Origin: Pseudomonadota bacterium
GTDB taxonomy: Bacteria; Pseudomonadota; Gammaproteobacteria; Pseudomonadales; Moraxellaceae
DNA: 32,317 nucleotides
Direction of reading: 5' to 3'
Assembly (NCBI GenBank): GCA_021804355.1
Contig: JAJZHP010000019.1
Location: 1 to 32,317, forward strand
The notes under the pieces were generated by a model. It was not told where the DNA came from and did no database searches. It saw only the letters and a program-made list of their open reading frames with translations. Position numbers and translations under genes: made by a program. Shown piece by piece: positions 27,525 to 32,317 of the stretch (position 1 is the stretch's first letter; each line of letters starts with the position of its first letter).

Positions 27525-27553
27525 GTTAATTCAAGCTAACCGATTGAATTAAC
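27525..27553. promoter_or_regulatory. Perfect 10-bp inverted repeat with 9-bp spacer
   Basis: GTTAATTCAA (27525-27534), spacer GCTAACCGA, TTGAATTAAC (27544-27553). The arms match perfectly. The 29-bp dyad is about 210 bp upstream of cheY. The arms are AT-rich and no T-run follows on either strand, so an operator for a dimeric regulator is more likely than a terminator. Confidence 0.6.
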
Positions 27554-27818
27554 TACTCTAATAGAGACTCATAGATTAAGAAACAAGCAAGGAATATCGT
27601 CGGTGTAACCGAAAAGAAGCAAGACTAATGAACTGGCATCGCCGATGCGCGCCAACAATAGAATTTATTTGGATACATAATCCGGCATGATTTTGACACC
27701 CTTGAATCTGCGGTCGTTGCCAAGGATTTACCAAAACAAGGCTCGATCTTTTAACCTCAGGTTCTCAATAGGTTGCTTCAACTGCCCCCTCAAAACATCA
27801 GGGAGCAGATTTTCAAAC

Positions 27819-30071
27819 TCAGCGCTGTTCCTTGCGTTGTCTGGATGAGGTTGGCCGTCTATTTTTCCCTGGCTCTTCCTGATCCTGTCGGGGCGGCAAT
27901 CCGGTATGTTGCGTCAGCAAACGTCCGCGTACCGCCTTACGTGACACGCCGGCCTCGGTGGTACTATTTTTTCTCACCGGACTGGCATAAGCCGTCTGTC
28001 CTGCAGGTTGATGACGTGGAATCAGTTGATGTTTTGCTGGACCAATGAGATCAGCGCGTCCCATGGCTTTGAGCGCCTCCCGCAATATCGGCCAGTTAGC
28101 TGGATCATGATAACGGAGGAAAGCTTTATGCAAACGCCGACGCTTATCGCCCTTGACGATATCTACCCGTTCACTATCGCGACTGATTCTGCGCAGGGGA
28201 TTGCGGCCGCTATGATACATAGCAGTTGCCGTGGCCATCGGTGAAGGGTAAAAAGTCTGTACCTGATCTGCCCGAAATCCATGTTGTTTGAGCCACAGCG
28301 CCAAATGCATCATGTCCTCATCCGTTGTACCCGGATGTGCTGCAATAAAGTAAGGTATCAAATATTGTTCTTTACCAGCTTCCTGTGAATAACGATCAAA
28401 CATGGCTTTGAACGTGTCATAACTCCCCATACCCGGTTTCATCATTTTGCTGAGCGGCCCGGACTCCGTATGTTCGGGTGCAATTTTCAGGTAACCACCC
28501 ACATGGTGCTGTACCAACTCTTTGACATACTCGGGAGATCGCACCGCCAGATCATAACGCAGACCTGAACCTATCAGCACTTTCTTGATCCCCGGCAGTT
28601 GCCGGGCGCGGCGGTACAGGCTGATGAGCGCCGAATGATCGGTGGTCAAGTTTTCGCAAATATCCGGATACACACAACTGGGTTTACGGCATACCGCCTC
28701 GATGTCCGGCGACCGGCAAGCCAAACGGTACATATTAGCCGTAGGTCCACCCAGATCCGATACCACGCCGGTAAATCCTGGCACTTGATCACGCATGGTC
28801 TCGATTTCACGGATGATGGAGTCTTCAGAGCGATTCTGAATAATCCGACCTTCATGCTCGGTAATGGAACAGAAGGTACAGCCTCCGAAGCAACCGCGCA
28901 TGATGTTCACTGAGAAACGGATCATGTCATACGCTGGAATTTTCGCTCCCTGATAAGCGGGGTGAGGTAAGCGTGCATAAGGTAGATCAAAGACATAATC
29001 CATCTCTTCCGTCGATAGCGGATTAGGAGGAGGATTCAGCCACACCAATCTGTCCGCACAAGACTGGACGAGGGCTCGGGCATTACCCGGATTGGTTTCC
29101 AAGTGAAGAATACGGCTAGCGTGGGCATACAGCACCGGGTCTGATTTGACCACCTCATAGGCTGGCAACCGAATGACACTACGATGGCGCGGCGGACGTA
29201 CACGTTTAGCAGCAGAGGGCCGTATCCTCACCACCTGGCTATCACCCTGCGCTTGGTCACAGGCTGGAGCTTCACGCGTATCGGTATAAGGACTGAGTAA
29301 AGGCTCAACCGGACCCGGGACATCAATGCTGGAAGAATCGAGTTCATACCAGCCCTCAGGCACGTCTGACCGCATAAAGGCCGTGCCGCGAACGTCGGTG
29401 ATATCCCGAACAGACTCTCCAGCAGCCAGACGATGGGCGATATCGACAATAGCCCGTTCGCCATTGCCATATATCAGCATGTCCGCCTTGGAATCCACCA
29501 ACAAGGAGCGGCGAACTTTATCCTGCCAGTAGTCATAATGCGCAATACGGCGCAATGATGCCTCAATTCCACCCAGGATAATGGGTACCTCGTGATAGGC
29601 TTCTCTTACACGCTGGGCATAGACCAGAGAACTTCGGTCTGGACGCAAACCACCGCTCCCCCCCGGGGAATAGGCATCATCCGAGCGGATGCGTCTATCC
29701 GCCGTGTAGCGGTTGATCATGGAGTCCATATTCCCAGCCGTGACACCAAAAAAAAGGGTAGGCTGTCCCAGGGCTCGCATGGGTTCTGCGGACTTCCAGT
29801 CAGGTTGGGCGATGATACCTACGCGAAATCCCTGGGCCTCCAGTAAACGGCCGACAATAGCCATACCAAAACTGGGGTGGTCTACATAAGCATCACCTGT
29901 CACGATAATAATGTCGCAGGCATCCCAACCCAGTACGTCCATTTCCTCCCGACTCATCGGCAAAAAAGGAGCTGGCCCCAGACATTCAGCCCAGTAGCGG
30001 GAATAGCCAAACAATGTTTTAGCTGTATGGGCTTCAAAATCAATTCGGGCCGTCGCCGTCATGCGATGCAT
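27819..30071 (-). CDS. YgiQ family radical SAM protein
   Basis: A 750-residue member of the YgiQ/UPF0313 family, whose reaction is not established. The N-terminal domain (about 45-200; [33 protein letters not shown]) is characteristic. The radical SAM core has the cluster motif CFGGCTFC with C394, C398 and C401, followed by TEHEGR. A second cysteine group (about [21 protein letters not shown]) lies after it and could hold another metal site. The last 60 or so residues are basic and low in complexity. The ATG at 30071 is the furthest upstream; a second ATG at 30062 is equally possible, since neither has a strong ribosome site. It is divergent from the diguanylate cyclase gene. Confidence 0.92.
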   Translation of the reverse strand: MHRMTATARIDFEAHTAKTLFGYSRYWAECLGPAPFLPMSREEMDVLGWDACDIIIVTGDAYVDHPSFGMAIVGRLLEAQGFRVGIIAQPDWKSAEPMRALGQPTLFFGVTAGNMDSMINRYTADRRIRSDDAYSPGGSGGLRPDRSSLVYAQRVREAYHEVPIILGGIEASLRRIAHYDYWQDKVRRSLLVDSKADMLIYGNGERAIVDIAHRLAAGESVRDITDVRGTAFMRSDVPEGWYELDSSSIDVPGPVEPLLSPYTDTREAPACDQAQGDSQVVRIRPSAAKRVRPPRHRSVIRLPAYEVVKSDPVLYAHASRILHLETNPGNARALVQSCADRLVWLNPPPNPLSTEEMDYVFDLPYARLPHPAYQGAKIPAYDMIRFSVNIMRGCFGGCTFCSITEHEGRIIQNRSEDSIIREIETMRDQVPGFTGVVSDLGGPTANMYRLACRSPDIEAVCRKPSCVYPDICENLTTDHSALISLYRRARQLPGIKKVLIGSGLRYDLAVRSPEYVKELVQHHVGGYLKIAPEHTESGPLSKMMKPGMGSYDTFKAMFDRYSQEAGKEQYLIPYFIAAHPGTTDEDMMHLALWLKQHGFRADQVQTFYPSPMATATAMYHSGRNPLRRISRDSERVDIVKGDKRRRLHKAFLRYHDPANWPILREALKAMGRADLIGPAKHQLIPRHQPAGQTAYASPVRKNSTTEAGVSRKAVRGRLLTQHTGLPPRQDQEEPGKNRRPTSSRQRKEQR

Positions 30072-30216
30072 TCTCTGACAGGTAAGGCGGCCATTGTACC
30101 AGTTTTAGCGGCATGGCTGGATTTCACCGAACCTGAAAAGATGACAGTCTCTCGCACAACCGTGCACAGTGAACAGCCTTCGTGTAAACTGACAATAAAT
30201 AATAGGGATTCCCAGC

Positions 30217-31479
30217 GTGGATAACTCAACTAAATCTCTGCAGGACCTTGATTCTGATGATATCACAGTCATACGTCAGCATATGCAACGGCGTATGCAC
30301 TGGTTGGGTTTCGGTGGTTCCCTGGAGCAACGCTACCGTCAGCAACGCAGTGATGACTTTCAGCGTACCGTTTCTGAGGGGGCTCCCTGGCTGGTATTGT
30401 TTCATGTCCTGATGAATATCATCACCTGGGTCGTCAGACACCCTTCCGGGGAAGATTTTCAGATGTGGATGACCACGCTGATTATAACGACCGCAGCGAT
30501 CACGGTGGGTTTATTCGTTGCCATGGTTCCCGTCCTGCGCCGCAACTTCAATATCCTCGGCGCCCTGTGTGGCGGCCTGGTCATCTTCGTCGAAATGACA
30601 GCTGCACAGTTATATCAGAACCTGGATTTGGCTCAGGACGTCACCTACGTAGCGCTTTTAGCCATGATCGTGACCAGCTTGGGTATACGCCTGCTTTTTC
30701 CAGCGGCGGCCGTGGCCCTGATTACTTCTTCGGCAGCGGCCCTGGTGACAGGCATCGTCATCGAGGCTCGCATCGACTGGCTGAGCGTAACCATCTATGT
30801 GGGTGCCGGCATCGTCATTTGTCTTTATTTAGCTCATACCCTGGAACGTATGGAACGCCGTGCCTTCTTGCAGTCCCTGTTGCTCTCCTGGGAAGGCCAG
30901 CAGCTCGATGTAGCCAACCGCAAATTGGATCAGCTTTCTCGTCGCGACCCTCTGACCAATCTGGCCAATCGCCGTGATTTTGATGAGATCCTCATAGAAG
31001 AATGGGAACGGGCCCGACGAGAAGAGCAACCCGTCAGTCTGCTTTATATGGACATTGATCATTTCAAACTCTATAACGACCATTATGGCCATAGCGCAGG
31101 CGATACCTGCTTGATCAAGATCAGCAAGGTATTAGCGGAAGCGCTGAAACGTCCAGGAGATATGGCAGCTCGTTACGGTGGCGAGGAGTTTGTTCTGCTC
31201 TTGCCCAACACCGATGAACGAGGAGCTCGGCGAGTTGCTGAGCGACTGATCAAACGCGTCGACTCGCAACGCATTGTTCATTTACACTCCCGCACAGCAG
31301 GTCATGTCACGATCAGTATTGGTGTGGCTACACGTATACCTTCGCGCGATCATGGCACATCCCAAACCCTGCTGGATATTGCTGATGCTGCACTCTATGC
31401 CGCAAAAAATGCCGGCCGACATAGGCTACATGTGGCTAGTGATAATACCCCCACGACAGCCATTACCCCAGTATCATGA
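30217..31479 (+). CDS. Membrane diguanylate cyclase (GGDEF), GTG start
   Basis: Makes c-di-GMP from two GTP. The 420 residues have a cytoplasmic N-terminus, five or six membrane segments between about 57 and 207, a short coiled linker, and a GGDEF domain (about 235-405). The active site is GGEEF (321-325), and the inhibitory site R312-x-x-D315 lies five residues before it, so product feedback is expected. D279 and D281 in YMDIDHFK complete the metal site. No EAL domain is present. The GTG at 30217 has AGGGA upstream; the next in-frame ATG is codon 23. The last 17 bp overlap the convergent unknown gene. The membrane domain is not one I can name. Confidence 0.92.
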   Translation: MDNSTKSLQDLDSDDITVIRQHMQRRMHWLGFGGSLEQRYRQQRSDDFQRTVSEGAPWLVLFHVLMNIITWVVRHPSGEDFQMWMTTLIITTAAITVGLFVAMVPVLRRNFNILGALCGGLVIFVEMTAAQLYQNLDLAQDVTYVALLAMIVTSLGIRLLFPAAAVALITSSAAALVTGIVIEARIDWLSVTIYVGAGIVICLYLAHTLERMERRAFLQSLLLSWEGQQLDVANRKLDQLSRRDPLTNLANRRDFDEILIEEWERARREEQPVSLLYMDIDHFKLYNDHYGHSAGDTCLIKISKVLAEALKRPGDMAARYGGEEFVLLLPNTDERGARRVAERLIKRVDSQRIVHLHSRTAGHVTISIGVATRIPSRDHGTSQTLLDIADAALYAAKNAGRHRLHVASDNTPTTAITPVS

Positions 31480-32290
31480 CGCGTTCTATGGCATCAAAGA
31501 GTTGATCCACGCGATGGGAAGGCATGGCCTGGGCTTTGACGGTCTTTAACGCCATACCATCCTCGGCATGTATCCAAACCGGACGCATGATATTTTTATC
31601 CTGTAAAACGACTTCATCCCATAACAACTCAAGCGCCCTCTGACGATCCTGCATACTTAACCAAAGTCTTCCATCCCCTGCATCCAGTACTAACTGACAG
31701 GCTGTAGCGCCACGCACGCCAATAAGGCGCACCCATCCTGGCCGTCGGCTAATCAGAATTTGACTCATGATGTCTTGCTGCAAGCTGCGCGGATCAGCAT
31801 GGACTGCAGCACGATGAAGACTAGGTATACTCAGAATACCTTCCAGTGCAGCGAGGTCAAGGAGGTAGAAGGTTTCGTAGCGCCCTTCTCCTTGATGGGT
31901 GATCAGCTGATAACCTTCCCCTGCCCGCAGGATATAGATCCAGACAACCTCCTTATGTTCTGCCAAGTCCATGACGGCACTAGCCATACCGCGCAGACGA
32001 GCAACGAGGCTTCCTGACGTACTTTCCCGCGTGACATGCACGACATCTACTGACGGCCTGGCGCGCATGCCTGCTAACAAACACATTAACGCCTCTGCCA
32101 GAGCTCTTTCGCCGACAAAGGTGTGCATAATGATCTCTTGCCAGCTATTCCTGGCTACCAGATCAATGCGACGCAGCAGGTTGGCTCGTAATCCTCCGTA
32201 AGAAAGGGGATTACCGTCCTGAGCCACTCGCGCCAAACCTCGCCGGGACAAGGCACTTTCATCAGCCATGGTCGGATTGATCAGTAACAT
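31463..32290 (-). CDS. Unrecognised cytoplasmic protein, possibly cut at the right edge
   Basis: A reading frame of 275 codons from the ATG at 32290, or 268 from the ATG at 32269. The frame stays open to the window edge (residues ACPPCWQAA before the first ATG), so the true start may lie outside. No signal peptide or membrane segment is seen. The composition is normal for a globular protein, with alternating strands and helices (VVWIYILRAGEGYQLITH, WVRLIGVRGATACQLVLDA). No family was recognised. Its stop lies inside the 3' end of the convergent diguanylate cyclase gene (17-bp overlap). Normal codon use and length make it likely to be a real gene. Confidence 0.65.
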   Translation of the reverse strand: MLLINPTMADESALSRRGLARVAQDGNPLSYGGLRANLLRRIDLVARNSWQEIIMHTFVGERALAEALMCLLAGMRARPSVDVVHVTRESTSGSLVARLRGMASAVMDLAEHKEVVWIYILRAGEGYQLITHQGEGRYETFYLLDLAALEGILSIPSLHRAAVHADPRSLQQDIMSQILISRRPGWVRLIGVRGATACQLVLDAGDGRLWLSMQDRQRALELLWDEVVLQDKNIMRPVWIHAEDGMALKTVKAQAMPSHRVDQLFDAIERVMILG

Positions 32291-32317
32291 GGCCGCCTGC
32301 CAGCAGGGCGGGCATGC

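Larger units (their letters stand above)
27315..27818. other. 504-bp AT-rich intergenic region upstream of cheY
   Basis: No coding sequence with a ribosome site was found; the longest reading frames are about 20 codons. The region is clearly richer in A and T than its neighbours. It holds two 20-bp direct repeats (27420-27459), a GTGCAATGCAC palindrome, a perfect 10-9-10 inverted repeat (27525-27553) and a small AACCTCAGGTT palindrome (27753-27763). It must contain the che operon promoter and the 3' end of the YgiQ-type gene, but no clear sigma-70, sigma-28 or sigma-54 promoter and no U-tailed terminator could be read. Confidence 0.7.

Noticed and set aside
27600-27800. A gene remnant or small RNA in the intergenic region
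   Set aside because: Only frames of about 20 codons and short palindromes are seen. Nothing supports a specific element.
1-32317. rRNA, tRNA, insertion sequence or prophage
   Set aside because: No cloverleaf, rRNA-like stretch, transposase, integrase or terminal inverted repeats were recognised; nearly all DNA is accounted for by the genes listed.

Overview
The window looks like a chromosomal segment of a Gram-negative proteobacterium, with GC near 50% judged by eye. The reasons are a grpE-dnaK-dnaJ cluster with sigma-32 type heat-shock promoters, an RND efflux pump with a lipoprotein adaptor, a proteobacterial che gene set and c-di-GMP enzymes. A gammaproteobacterium or a relative of Acidithiobacillia would fit, but the species cannot be named. 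I see no rRNA, tRNA, CRISPR array, insertion sequence or prophage.

Layout. (1) 1-5076, minus strand: a tight operon recN > CHASE2 adenylate/guanylate cyclase > secreted SH3 protein > secreted M48 protease > a secreted protein cut by the left edge. Its genes are joined by ATGA overlaps or 1-bp gaps. (2) 5226-8975, plus strand: grpE, dnaK, dnaJ. There are CTTGAA-N14-cCCAT promoters before grpE and before dnaK, and a hairpin with a T-run between dnaK and dnaJ. (3) 9117-13280, plus strand: a two-gene RND efflux system without an outer-membrane channel. (4) 13277-27314, minus strand: an eleven-gene signalling operon in the order cheY, STAS, cheA, a large receptor with three near-identical 90-residue repeats, cheW, cheR, cheB, cheD, a bacteriohemerythrin, a second short membrane receptor, and a sensor GGDEF-EAL protein. 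(5) 27315-27818: a 504-bp AT-rich non-coding region upstream of cheY with a 20-bp tandem repeat, a small palindrome and a perfect 10-9-10 inverted repeat. (6) 27819-30071, minus: a YgiQ-type radical SAM protein. (7) 30217-31479, plus: a membrane diguanylate cyclase with an intact inhibitory site. (8) 31463-32290, minus: an unrecognised protein open at the right edge.

How the genes may work together. Block 4 has the parts of a chemotaxis-like phosphorelay: CheA, CheW, CheY, adaptation enzymes CheR, CheB and CheD, and two receptors. No separate cheZ or cheC and no flagellar or pilus gene is in the window. Three features suggest a non-standard circuit. First, the second receptor carries an FQDxxxQ motif like the CheZ phosphatase active site, lies directly after a diiron hemerythrin, and ends in the same RIELF tail as CheD. 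Second, CheA contains two tandem 24-residue motifs of the RLGxxLVxxG...LxxxLxxQ type, the pattern of the c-di-GMP-binding MshEN domain. Third, the operon ends in a GGDEF-EAL enzyme. A testable reading is an oxygen- or redox-responsive phosphorelay with a receptor-borne CheY phosphatase and c-di-GMP input at CheA. The motifs are seen in the sequence; the circuit is inference.
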